This document shows positions 47,404-55,899 of a stretch of 64,000 nucleotides of DNA, in pieces; within the stretch, counting starts at the first letter, position 1; each line of letters begins with the position of its first letter. The DNA comes from Muribaculaceae bacterium (GTDB lineage: Bacteria; Bacteroidota; Bacteroidia; Bacteroidales; Muribaculaceae), in the NCBI GenBank assembly GCA_022510385.1, contig JAFLTQ010000008.1, positions 52,971 through 116,970 on the forward strand, in the 5' to 3' direction. Below the pieces are notes generated by a model. The model saw only the letters and a program-made list of their open reading frames with translations. It had not been told where the DNA came from and made no database searches. Made by a program: the position numbers and the translations under genes.

Positions 47404-48069
47404 ATGGAAAATTCACAAATAAGAATACAAGGCAAAGGTGCAATCCATGTTGTACCAGACGTGACCCGCCTGGAAGTAAGAGTGGAGCAATGGTTCCCCA
47501 ACTATGAAAAAGGATATGCTCAGGCTAAAGAGAATTCATCTTGGATTGTCAAGATTCTTGAATACAATCATAAACCAGGGAATCTGGCCAAGACGATAAG
47601 GTTCAACATTGAGGATTTTGTTGAAAATGAATATGATGAAGATGGTAATTATATTGGCAAAAAGAAAAATGGTTTTATGTTGGAGCAAACCTTCAAGATA
47701 GATCTACCGATTGACAATTACCTCGTGAACTGTATTGTGAAAGGTGTTGGCAAATTCATTCCCAGTGCTCAAATAAACATTGAATATACGGTAAAGGATG
47801 ACAGACCAATTCAGCTGAAGATGTTGGAAAGATGTATGACCGATGCTCGCGACAAGGCAAAAATAATGGCCGAAGCGTTAGGTTGTACTTTGGGTAAAGT
47901 TATATCGATAGAATATTCCCATCAGAATGTTCATGTCCATTCACAAGCCCGGAATATTCATTCCAGTTCTGAAGCAAAAGCATCAACACCGGGTTCTTTG
48001 GATATTACTCCGGATGATTTAGTTGTATCAGATACAGCTTACGTCGTTTTTGAATTAATAAATCCATAA
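47404..48069 (+). CDS. SIMPL-domain (DUF541) protein without signal peptide
   Basis: A 221-residue protein matching the SIMPL fold: the opening IRIQGKGAIHVVPDVTRLEVRVE, a mid-domain TIRFNIEDF and a helical AMTDARDKA-like segment (CMTDARDKAKIMAEALGCTLGKV). Typical SIMPL proteins (for example Escherichia coli YggE) are exported. This one starts directly with the domain and has no hydrophobic leader, so it is probably cytoplasmic. The function is unknown. It sits 4 bases after the radical SAM gene and 1 base before the next gene. Confidence 0.78.
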   Translation: MENSQIRIQGKGAIHVVPDVTRLEVRVEQWFPNYEKGYAQAKENSSWIVKILEYNHKPGNLAKTIRFNIEDFVENEYDEDGNYIGKKKNGFMLEQTFKIDLPIDNYLVNCIVKGVGKFIPSAQINIEYTVKDDRPIQLKMLERCMTDARDKAKIMAEALGCTLGKVISIEYSHQNVHVHSQARNIHSSSEAKASTPGSLDITPDDLVVSDTAYVVFELINP

Positions 48070-48070
48070 C

Positions 48071-48760
48071 ATGAAGATAGTTAGTTGGAAAGCATGTTGT
48101 CGGTTTAGGGATAAATTCAAGGAAATCCTTGAATTAGGAGCTGACATTTATGTTATTCAAGAGTGTGAGAAACCTTCCGAAAAACATGGTCAAGAGTATA
48201 TTGATGTAACTAAAAATGGTTTATGGATTGGAGACTTGGATTATAAAGGACTTATGGTCTTTTCACCGAACCCGGAAATTAAAGTTGAAATAGTAAATTG
48301 GAATCTCGAGGGTTTAAGATATTTCATTCCGGTTAAAGTTAATGATGAATTCACTCTTGTAGGTTCCTGGGCTTGCAATCCATATATTGAAGAATTCTTT
48401 AAATTCATCGATGTGGCCAAAGATCAATTGACTGATAAAACAGTTATTATCGGTGATTTGAATAGTAATCCAGTTTTCGACACAAAGAAAGGTAAGAATT
48501 CAAGGACTCATCTTATGGCAGTTGATGAATTAAGGAAACTTGGGATGGAAGATATATATCATCATAAGACCGGAGATGAGCAGGGTAATGAATCCAAAGG
48601 GACTTTTTATATGTATCGTCATGCAGATAAACCTTATCATATTGACCATTGCTTCTCTAAACCTTCATTAATCTCGTCTTTCCGAATTATGGATAGGGAG
48701 AAGTGGCTGAAATTGAGTGATCATCTCCCAATTGAAATCGAAGTAAGTATGAAAGGATGA
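48071..48760 (+). CDS. Exonuclease-endonuclease-phosphatase (EEP) family protein with altered metal-site Asn
   Basis: A 229-residue EEP protein. The first motif reads SWKAC where the family has WN: the Asn equivalent to ExoIII Asn7 is Lys7 (codon AAA). Other active-site residues are present: Glu31 in IQECE, Asp129/Asn131 in IIGDLNSNP, and Asp217/His218 in SDHLPI. So it may still cut a phosphodiester or phosphate ester, with altered metal use, or be inactive. The end overlaps the second EEP gene by 4 bases (ATGA). Confidence 0.78.
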   Translation: MKIVSWKACCRFRDKFKEILELGADIYVIQECEKPSEKHGQEYIDVTKNGLWIGDLDYKGLMVFSPNPEIKVEIVNWNLEGLRYFIPVKVNDEFTLVGSWACNPYIEEFFKFIDVAKDQLTDKTVIIGDLNSNPVFDTKKGKNSRTHLMAVDELRKLGMEDIYHHKTGDEQGNESKGTFYMYRHADKPYHIDHCFSKPSLISSFRIMDREKWLKLSDHLPIEIEVSMKG

Positions 48761-49527
48761 AGATAGTCAGTTGGAATGTGAATGGGCTGAAGGCAAGATT
48801 AGAGGCAGTGAAGCGAATATCAGAAGAACTTCGGCCGACTGTGATTTGCTGTCAAAAAGTAAGGACTAAAGGGAAGAATTTTGTTACTCTGCCAGGATAT
48901 TTCACGTGGTGGGGATCAATGGATGGTGGGTTAGTTGGAGGAGTTAGTGCCTTTATGAAATTATGGGAAGGTATTGAATTGGATTCATTGGCTAATGTAC
49001 CGCAACCTTCAGATTGGCTATTTGATACAGGGTGTATATTGGCTTTAAACTTTGAGCATTTCATTCTTGTGAATACATATTTCCCATATTCCAATCTTTC
49101 CAATGAGAATTTTGTGAAAATAAGGCAACGATGGGATTATGAGATACATGATTATCTTGTCAAAGCTGCTAATAGAAAGCCATTGATAGTTTGTGGCGAC
49201 ATGAATATCGTGACTACTGATTTGGATGCGTGGGATAATGTTTCGGTAAAGAATCAAGGATGTTTTCTTGAATGGGAACATCGGAATTTCAATTCTCTAT
49301 TAGAAACAACCGGATTGGTTGATTCCTATCGTTATCTTCACCCGGAAGGAAGGGATTATTCATATTTTTTCAATAATAATCCGACATATCGATTAGCCAA
49401 TCAAGGGTTTAGAATTGATTATTTCCTTGTTAGTGAATCACTTATACCCTTTGTTAAGAAAACAGAAATTTTGACAGATGTCATAGAATCCACTAATAAT
49501 CCAATTCTTTTAGAGATAGATTTATAA
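48757..49527 (+). CDS. ExoIII-like EEP protein lacking key catalytic residues (pseudo-nuclease candidate)
   Basis: A 256-residue protein clearly of the exonuclease III/AP-endonuclease fold: WNVNGLKARL at the start, NTYFP, CGDMNIV, and FRIDYFLVS near the end. Yet the catalytic metal-binding Glu34 of ExoIII is Lys34 (CCQKVR), and the terminal SDH motif is replaced by STNN, losing the catalytic Asp and His. It should be unable to use the normal mechanism. A role as a DNA-binding or partner subunit of the neighbouring EEP protein is an inference. It overlaps that gene by 4 bases. Confidence 0.82.
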   Translation: MKIVSWNVNGLKARLEAVKRISEELRPTVICCQKVRTKGKNFVTLPGYFTWWGSMDGGLVGGVSAFMKLWEGIELDSLANVPQPSDWLFDTGCILALNFEHFILVNTYFPYSNLSNENFVKIRQRWDYEIHDYLVKAANRKPLIVCGDMNIVTTDLDAWDNVSVKNQGCFLEWEHRNFNSLLETTGLVDSYRYLHPEGRDYSYFFNNNPTYRLANQGFRIDYFLVSESLIPFVKKTEILTDVIESTNNPILLEIDL

Positions 49528-49545
49528 AAGTTAAATTAATGTTTT

Positions 49546-51300
49546 ATGAATATGAGTAAAGTTGATAATGAAAATAAAATAGAAACGCTATTGAATCTAA
49601 AAAAATATCTGGCTCTTTGTGGAGAAGGAAAATGTTTTAAGATCCCAGATTATCAAAGGGGTTATATTTGGGGTAAAAAACCAGATAAAAAAGAAGAATA
49701 TGAAACTGATGCCGTGACCAAAATGTGCTCTACTTTATCAGATGCTTTTAATCATTACAAAAAGAACAATATAAAGGACATTAACAGCGAGATATTTCTT
49801 CAAGGAATAACTTATTATTATGATAAAGAAAAAAATATAGTTTTAGTGGATGGTCAGCAACGCACCACATTTTTTTTTATTTTATTAAAGTATCTCGAAT
49901 ACCAGGGTCATTTTAAAATAAATTATCAAATAAGAGAAGATTCAAATATATATTTGCCGGCAATAAAAATTGACGCTAAAGAAGATGGAGAAGAAGAAGC
50001 TCAAGATATCTTTTTCTTCAACAGAACAATGCGAATAATAAGAGAAAAATTAAGTAATATTGATAAAAAGGAATTTTTAGAATTTATTTTAGAAAATGTT
50101 CAATTCCTTTCGGTAATGATAGAGCCCAAGGATGCAACACTCGTTTTTACCATGATGAATGGAAATAGGGCCAAGATGAAAAGTCCAGAATTGATAAAAT
50201 CCGAATTATTAAGATCTTCTTCTATCACGAAAGCAGAAAATTTAATAACAGAATCGGAAAATCAAGAAATAAGAAGTAGACTGGCCAGAGAATGGGATAA
50301 ATGGCTTAGATGGTGGAACAGAAAGGATGTTAAGATTTTTTATAATACAGAAAATCAGTTAGGATGGTTATTACCTTTATGGTTGGGAACAGAAGAGATT
50401 TCTTTTGATAAATTTAAGAACCTCCATAAAGTAGATTCAGTAAAGGACTCTAAATTGGAATTTCTGGATCTAAGGTTGCTTCAAAAGCGAATAGAAGATG
50501 CATTTTATGATCCTAAAACTTACAATTTCATAGGATTTATACTGCTCAGAAGTAAAGAAAAGTATGAATTCTTAAGATGGTATTTTGAATTGCTGAAAGA
50601 TGAGGAATATGATAAAAGATTAAAATGTTTAAGACTATATTTTGATGGTGTCCTTATTAATATGACACATAAGGAAATTATAGACGAATTAGAATATGAT
50701 CATGATGAAGGTAAATATTCAGAGAAATGGAATGACAAATCATTAGCGTTTTTAGACTCATTGAGTGCTAATGAAGGATATAATACTAATAATCAAAATA
50801 ATTTAGAATATTGGCTTCTTAGAAGAAATATATTGGAAGATAATACCCAAGGTGAAAATAGAACCGGTAGGAAATTCGATTTTGAAATATGGCGAAAGAA
50901 GTCATTGGAACATATAATTCCGAAATCTTGCTTTGTTTCCGAAAGTGAATGGGAAAATGGAGCAGAAAAAGAAAAATTTATCAGAGAGAAAATCAATCCG
51001 GTAGAGATTGCTCAATTTGCTATTCGAAGACAACCTACAGAACATTCTATCGGAAATTTAGTTCTCTTATATAAGAATGAAAACTCATCCTTCGGAGCTA
51101 AGGATTTTGAAGAAAAAAAAGGAAAATTTTTTGCTAACACTGTGGATGGGTTTAAAAGTCGTCATTTATTGCATAGTGTAATGGCATTTGCAAATTCTTA
51201 TTGGGACTTAGGTAAAATTGCCCAACAATTTGTGCAGGAAATAAATATCTTTTCCATACAATATGGTTTAGGTGAAAATATAGCAGATATAAAGGGATAA
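49546..51300 (+). CDS. DUF262-DUF1524 protein (GmrSD-like)
   Basis: A 584-residue protein. The N-terminal DUF262 (ParB-like, GmrS) domain has IPDYQRGYIWG near residue 36 and VDGQQRTT near 104. The C-terminal DUF1524 (GmrD, HNH-type) domain has LEHIIPK near residue 455 and IGNLVLLYKNENSSF about 50 residues later. Relatives (GmrSD, BrxU, SspE) use NTP to drive cleavage of modified or invading DNA. All core motifs appear intact. The gene starts 18 bases after the pseudo-nuclease gene, and ATG 49546 or 49552 fits. Confidence 0.88.
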   Translation: MNMSKVDNENKIETLLNLKKYLALCGEGKCFKIPDYQRGYIWGKKPDKKEEYETDAVTKMCSTLSDAFNHYKKNNIKDINSEIFLQGITYYYDKEKNIVLVDGQQRTTFFFILLKYLEYQGHFKINYQIREDSNIYLPAIKIDAKEDGEEEAQDIFFFNRTMRIIREKLSNIDKKEFLEFILENVQFLSVMIEPKDATLVFTMMNGNRAKMKSPELIKSELLRSSSITKAENLITESENQEIRSRLAREWDKWLRWWNRKDVKIFYNTENQLGWLLPLWLGTEEISFDKFKNLHKVDSVKDSKLEFLDLRLLQKRIEDAFYDPKTYNFIGFILLRSKEKYEFLRWYFELLKDEEYDKRLKCLRLYFDGVLINMTHKEIIDELEYDHDEGKYSEKWNDKSLAFLDSLSANEGYNTNNQNNLEYWLLRRNILEDNTQGENRTGRKFDFEIWRKKSLEHIIPKSCFVSESEWENGAEKEKFIREKINPVEIAQFAIRRQPTEHSIGNLVLLYKNENSSFGAKDFEEKKGKFFANTVDGFKSRHLLHSVMAFANSYWDLGKIAQQFVQEINIFSIQYGLGENIADIKG

Positions 51301-51313
51301 AAAAGGAAAATTT

Positions 51314-53551
51314 ATGAAAAAAAGAGATTATAAGACCGGTAAGAAATATAAGATAAAGGATTTCTTCTCTGGAGAAAATGATAAAATTAATATTCCGGAT
51401 TTACAAAGAGACTATTGTTGGGGAGAAAATGAAAATTTGATTAAAGATTTTATTAACAATGTTCTTTTGTTAAGCAGTCAAAAACCAGGAAGCCATATTA
51501 ATCAACAAAAACCTGCCATGGGTTTGATATATGGTTATTTTCAAGAACATTTTGATTCATTTATGCAACTTTGTGATGGTCAACAAAGACTTACAACCAT
51601 ATTCCTCATTTTGGGTATTATCCAAAGAATGTTGGGTGGTAATTTTGAAGAAAACTTATTAATGTCAAGTTTTGAACATAAGGATGATGACCATGAACCT
51701 TATTTGAGATATAGTATCCGCGAGAGTAGTCTTTATTTTTTATCTGATTTAACCTATTATTATTTCTTGAATCCGGAATCAGAAGAGGGAGAAAATAAAA
51801 CTCCCAGTGATTTCATTGTTAATCAACCATGGTTTCTTCATGAATATTTTTATGATTCAACAATAAAAAATATACTTAATACTATAGATATTGTCACGGA
51901 TGTTTTATTGGCAAACAATTTTACAAAAGAAGAACTCAGGAAAATTTATGAAGAAATAGGCAACATTGAATTTTTGTATTATGATATGGGGTCAAGAGTA
52001 AACGGAGAGAAAACTTTTGTTATTATTAATACAACCGGTGAACCTCTCACATCTACTCAAAATCTGAAACCGCTTATAATAAATAAAGGTGCTGATTTAA
52101 TTTCAGAAGTTGATACCGAAATTCAAAAGCGAAAAGAAATTTCTCAAAAATGGGAAGAGATGGAAACCTGGTTCTGGAAAAACCGCAATAAGAATATTGA
52201 GGAAACCGGTGATAACGGAATGAGCGCTTTTCTACATACAATATGGTTTTACAAATCACCCGATCAAAAAACAGCTTATGAGAGATATGAATGGGATAAT
52301 GGAATCCATTCCAAACAAATCATGGAAGTTCATTTTGATGAAATTTATAGAATCTTTACATCGTATAGGAGACTTGTAAAATTGTTTGTTGATTTTAGAG
52401 ATGGTAATAATCCAAGCCAACTTACGGCCTCCAACCTTTATGTTATAATGCCATTATTAAAATATCTTGAAAAATTTCCTGATGCTTCTGACTTTGAGCT
52501 AAGACGGGAATTTGAAATATTCAATAACATGGCACGTTATCGTTCGATTAATAGAGATTCCAGATATAACACAGCTCCAGCCTATCTTGCAATGAAGATA
52601 GTAGAAGCTCAATCAAATAAAGATACTTTTTCACTTATAAATAGAGGGTTGGAGGGTAATGAAGATTATATGGTGGAAGAACGTCATAAATTGCAATTCA
52701 TAAAAAATAATGTTGTTGCATTGTCTGACAAGGATGGTCACTATGATCTAAACAGTGAAAGAAATAAGATCGAACAATCAATATGGAAGATTCAAAGTTC
52801 TCCTATTTATGGAGGTAAAATAAAAAATTTATTACAATGGTCTAGTGATGATTATGATAAATTTGTTGAACTAGCATACAAAATAGAAGAATTTTTAGTT
52901 GAACCTAAGAATAATGAAAAGAAAAGGGATTTATTCAGACGATACTTTCTAATGTTCTATAAACCACAAGACCATTTTTGGTATGGATGGAAGGAATTGA
53001 ATGATTTAATATCCATACCTGGTGTATTAGATAGACTTTATGAAATGTCTGGAGAATCTTATGAGAACATAGTTAACGAAGCTCTAAATAAATATAATGA
53101 TTTAAGTGATCCTTTTTACTTAGTTATTAAAGATCCTGAAATTCTTTTTAATACTAATTCGAAGAAATTCAAAAAGTTTGAGAATGGTATTATTGATATT
53201 ATGAGAAGTAATAGTAATAACACATCTCATCTCTACATATATAAATGTGATACACTTAATGCGGATTTAGGTTTAAATAAGGTAGGTAAAATTAGAGTTG
53301 GAAATTTTGCATGGTCCGATTTATCAGATTATAATTTATGGATAGAAATGAATCCTGTAGAGCGTAGAATTATGTATCATACAGACTCCTATCCTGACAG
53401 ACCTGATGTGCCGGAAAATATCCTCGTTAAAATTAACGAATATCTATCTAAAAATTCCGTAAGTGAAGAAACCCCACTTACGGACTTGAAAAATCTATGT
53501 GTATTTATCGATGAACTTTTAACTGAAGTCGAAAATAAGAAATTATCTTAG
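51314..53551 (+). CDS. Second DUF262 protein, large, without recognisable HNH domain
   Basis: A 745-residue protein with an N-terminal DUF262 domain: IPDLQRDYCWG near residue 27 and CDGQQRLTTIF near 93. The C-terminal 500 residues are helical-looking with no HNH signature I can see. It could be the sensor or NTPase partner of the DUF1524-bearing protein. It lies 13 bases after the first DUF262 gene and ends the operon. Its 3' end contains a perfect 10-bp hairpin that serves the opposite strand. Confidence 0.8.
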   Translation: MKKRDYKTGKKYKIKDFFSGENDKINIPDLQRDYCWGENENLIKDFINNVLLLSSQKPGSHINQQKPAMGLIYGYFQEHFDSFMQLCDGQQRLTTIFLILGIIQRMLGGNFEENLLMSSFEHKDDDHEPYLRYSIRESSLYFLSDLTYYYFLNPESEEGENKTPSDFIVNQPWFLHEYFYDSTIKNILNTIDIVTDVLLANNFTKEELRKIYEEIGNIEFLYYDMGSRVNGEKTFVIINTTGEPLTSTQNLKPLIINKGADLISEVDTEIQKRKEISQKWEEMETWFWKNRNKNIEETGDNGMSAFLHTIWFYKSPDQKTAYERYEWDNGIHSKQIMEVHFDEIYRIFTSYRRLVKLFVDFRDGNNPSQLTASNLYVIMPLLKYLEKFPDASDFELRREFEIFNNMARYRSINRDSRYNTAPAYLAMKIVEAQSNKDTFSLINRGLEGNEDYMVEERHKLQFIKNNVVALSDKDGHYDLNSERNKIEQSIWKIQSSPIYGGKIKNLLQWSSDDYDKFVELAYKIEEFLVEPKNNEKKRDLFRRYFLMFYKPQDHFWYGWKELNDLISIPGVLDRLYEMSGESYENIVNEALNKYNDLSDPFYLVIKDPEILFNTNSKKFKKFENGIIDIMRSNSNNTSHLYIYKCDTLNADLGLNKVGKIRVGNFAWSDLSDYNLWIEMNPVERRIMYHTDSYPDRPDVPENILVKINEYLSKNSVSEETPLTDLKNLCVFIDELLTEVENKKLS
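53449..53484 (-). terminator. Terminator of the AAA ATPase gene, located inside the second DUF262 gene
   Basis: The perfect 10-bp stem TCCGTAAGTG/CACTTACGGA (9-base loop) is followed on the minus strand by ATTTTTAG. The T run is only on the minus side, so it suits the gene ending at 53572. Confidence 0.7.
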
Positions 53552-53571
53552 TGAGATTTTAATTAAATGTT

Positions 53572-55260
53572 TTAAAAGCCGACTCGATGGATTTTGGCGT
53601 TGATACGTTCTTTCCGGCAGAGATCGGAGATTTTGTCGATATTGATGGTTTCGTCTCCTGAAAGAATTGCATTTACTGTATGCTTACGGGCAATATTTTC
53701 AATTTCTCCACCCGACATATCAAATTTACTCGCTAAAGTTTGAGCTGATTCGGGAGAAATACCCGGCAACATTATCTCCCAAATTTTTTTACGAGCTTCA
53801 ATAGTTGGCTTTTCATAACGTACTTTATAAAGGAATCTTCTTTCAAAAGCTTTATCAAGATTATTGGTAAGATTGGTAGTTGCTATCATAATTCCTTCCA
53901 GACTTTCCATTTCTTGAAGAATTATGTTCTGTATGGAATTTTCCATCTTATCGACAGCTCCGTTGGCACCTTCTTTTCTTACTCCAAGGACTGCATCTGC
54001 CTCATTGAAAAGTAATATAGGAGCCAAATCGGAATTATTACATATGCTGCGGTAGCGATCGAACAGGGATTTTATATTCTTTTCACTTTCTCCGACCCAA
54101 CAACTCTTTACCTTATCAACATCAACTTTCATGATGTTTCTACCGGTCTGGCGAGCAATCTGAAAGACTGTTTCAGTTTTACCGGTTCCGGGTGCTCCGT
54201 AGAAAAGACAGCAGAACCCCTTTCTCATACCGGCTTTTTCTAATCTCTCCCGTACCCCCTTGAATCTTTCAACCGACAAAATTGAGGTTAATTCCCTTAT
54301 TGAAGTTTTCTCTTCCTGATTGTAAATCAGTTCCTTTTCAGGCAAAGTAGAATACTGTATTAGATTTTTCTGTGATTTACCTATTTTAGACTCTTTGAAT
54401 TCCGGAAGAAGAGTTTCTTTAGCAAAATCTGTCAATTTGAAACAATCAGTACGAGCTAACCCTTCTTCATTTACATATTCAATAAGCTTATATCTGAAAA
54501 GTTCGGATTCACCTTTGCGAAGTTCCTTCTTGCACCAAGACGGCATCCTGTTGTTATCATAGAGATTCTCAATATCGTGGAAACCTATACAGTTATCGTC
54601 ATTCTCAACAAATAGATGAGACATGAATATAAACAGCATCGCGTCTTCATCGCATAAATTGAATTTGTTTAATTCTTTAGCATAGACAGAATCCTTGATT
54701 TCTTCAAGCATTTCAAAGGAGCGATCCTTAATCTTATTGTAGGAGATTTCATCGTCTTCTTTTTCCTTCATCATTTCTGAAAACTGTTCAAAAAAGGTGT
54801 TTATATCTGACACTTGTACGCGTTCAAGAGAAAAAGGTTCGTCCTTCTTAAGAGCTTCAATGACTTCCCATGGCACTCGATAGGAAATTGAATTGTTGGA
54901 TTTAGAAACCTTCAGATAATTGAGGTCAACCAGAGAGTCAACATCCTTTGATAGTCGAAGAATCCTGGTGGTGCTACATCCGATAAATTCTGCTATTTCC
55001 GAAATCCTGATTCTTCCATAGCTTTTATCGATGAAAAGAGCCAAAAGAATAGCCTGTAATTCAGGTAGTTGTAATTTCTCGGATGCGAAGATTATAAAAG
55101 GAGAAGCCTTTTTTAGGAACTTATTGTCGAGATTGGAATCTTTAGCCAATTCTACTATTTGCTCGAAGGATTCCAGAATACTTTTAGGTGTCTCAATTTG
55201 AAAATCTGTAGTCTGAGGTTTATTGGATTTTTTGTTACCGGGATTTTTCAATTCTCTCAT
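53572..55260 (-). CDS. AAA+ ATPase with N-terminal winged-helix region
   Basis: A 562-residue protein. Residues about 65-125 look like a winged helix-turn-helix (RISEIAEFIGCSTTRILRLSKDV). The AAA module spans about 340-545 with Walker A GAPGTGKT (355-362), Walker B-like ILLFNEAD (415-422, with Asn where Asp is usual), sensor-1 IATTN and Arg-finger candidates in FERRF. The FNEAD form recurs in bacterial members of this COG0464 group, so activity is likely kept. It points toward the DUF262 operon with only 20 bases between the stops. Confidence 0.8.
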   Translation of the reverse strand: MRELKNPGNKKSNKPQTTDFQIETPKSILESFEQIVELAKDSNLDNKFLKKASPFIIFASEKLQLPELQAILLALFIDKSYGRIRISEIAEFIGCSTTRILRLSKDVDSLVDLNYLKVSKSNNSISYRVPWEVIEALKKDEPFSLERVQVSDINTFFEQFSEMMKEKEDDEISYNKIKDRSFEMLEEIKDSVYAKELNKFNLCDEDAMLFIFMSHLFVENDDNCIGFHDIENLYDNNRMPSWCKKELRKGESELFRYKLIEYVNEEGLARTDCFKLTDFAKETLLPEFKESKIGKSQKNLIQYSTLPEKELIYNQEEKTSIRELTSILSVERFKGVRERLEKAGMRKGFCCLFYGAPGTGKTETVFQIARQTGRNIMKVDVDKVKSCWVGESEKNIKSLFDRYRSICNNSDLAPILLFNEADAVLGVRKEGANGAVDKMENSIQNIILQEMESLEGIMIATTNLTNNLDKAFERRFLYKVRYEKPTIEARKKIWEIMLPGISPESAQTLASKFDMSGGEIENIARKHTVNAILSGDETINIDKISDLCRKERINAKIHRVGF

Positions 55261-55305
55261 AACGATGACTTTTTGATTACACGACTATTGAGCTTTAGCG
55301 AAATC

Positions 55306-55401
55306 GCAATGAAAGTTTAAAGTACGTTAGCAGCTTTTGTGGAGCGAAGCGATGTAAAAAAACCAAGCTGGTTCTTGATGCTTTAGCAAAACTTTCATTG
55401 C
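55306..55401. repeat. Long-range inverted repeat upstream of the AAA ATPase gene
   Basis: GCAATGAAAGTTT (55306-55318) and AAACTTTCATTGC (55389-55401) are perfect 13-bp complements 70 bases apart. The octamer GCTTTAGC occurs beside each arm in the same orientation. The loop contains smaller GC-rich stems. It could be a structured leader RNA or the remnant of a small mobile repeat. Confidence 0.6.
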
Positions 55402-55450
55402 AAAATTAAACTCAACATATATCAATCTCCGATACATCATAAATAAAATT

Positions 55451-55487
55451 AGAGAGAACCTGAAAATTTTTTTATCGGGTTCCCTCT
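55451..55487 (-). terminator. Terminator of the WG-motif protein gene
   Basis: On the minus strand AGAGGGAACCCGA pairs with TCAGGTTCTCTCT (one G-U and one mismatch), followed by AATTTTATTT. It lies 19 bases after the stop codon. Confidence 0.65.
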
Positions 55488-55505
55488 TTCAAATGAAGGT
55501 TCTTT

Positions 55506-55787
55506 TTAATCCGGAGAATAAAAGAATATGACATCCCAATCATCCGGAGAAACCTGCAGTACTTCAAATTTACTTACCAGGCGGTGGATATTGTGTTGCT
55601 TTTCATCATCCGTTTGAGGAGCTAACTCATAAGCTGCAGGGATTTCTATTTTCCCATCTCCGGCTTTTGCACCCCATTTCCCATTCTCATCTTGAAAAAC
55701 AGTCAATGGTTTCACTCCTGTGAAATTTGGTTGTATTGGCTCTTTTTCTTTGTATTGGCCTGGCCTGTGTCTTCTAATTCGTGGCAT
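55506..55787 (-). CDS. Small protein with one WG-repeat-like motif
   Basis: A 93-residue protein with a basic N-terminus (MPRIRRHRPG) and one WG-type unit (DENGKWGAKAGDGKIEIPAAYE). The rest (SKFEVLQVSPDDWDVIFFYSP) is unassigned. There is no signal peptide. The function is unknown, though WG repeats usually mediate binding. It is separately terminated from the AAA gene downstream. Confidence 0.6.
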   Translation of the reverse strand: MPRIRRHRPGQYKEKEPIQPNFTGVKPLTVFQDENGKWGAKAGDGKIEIPAAYELAPQTDDEKQHNIHRLVSKFEVLQVSPDDWDVIFFYSPD

Positions 55788-55899
55788 TCTATAATTTATA
55801 TTAGTCCAAAATAAACTGAAATGTATATCAAACTTGCATAGAGGAAGGTGAATGTTTTAGATTTCTATGAGATTAGGAGATTGAAGGTTGGTATAATCT

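Noticed and set aside
49546..53551. The two DUF262 genes as a type I restriction system
   Set aside because: There are no methylase (HsdM) or specificity (HsdS) genes, and the motifs are those of DUF262, not HsdR.
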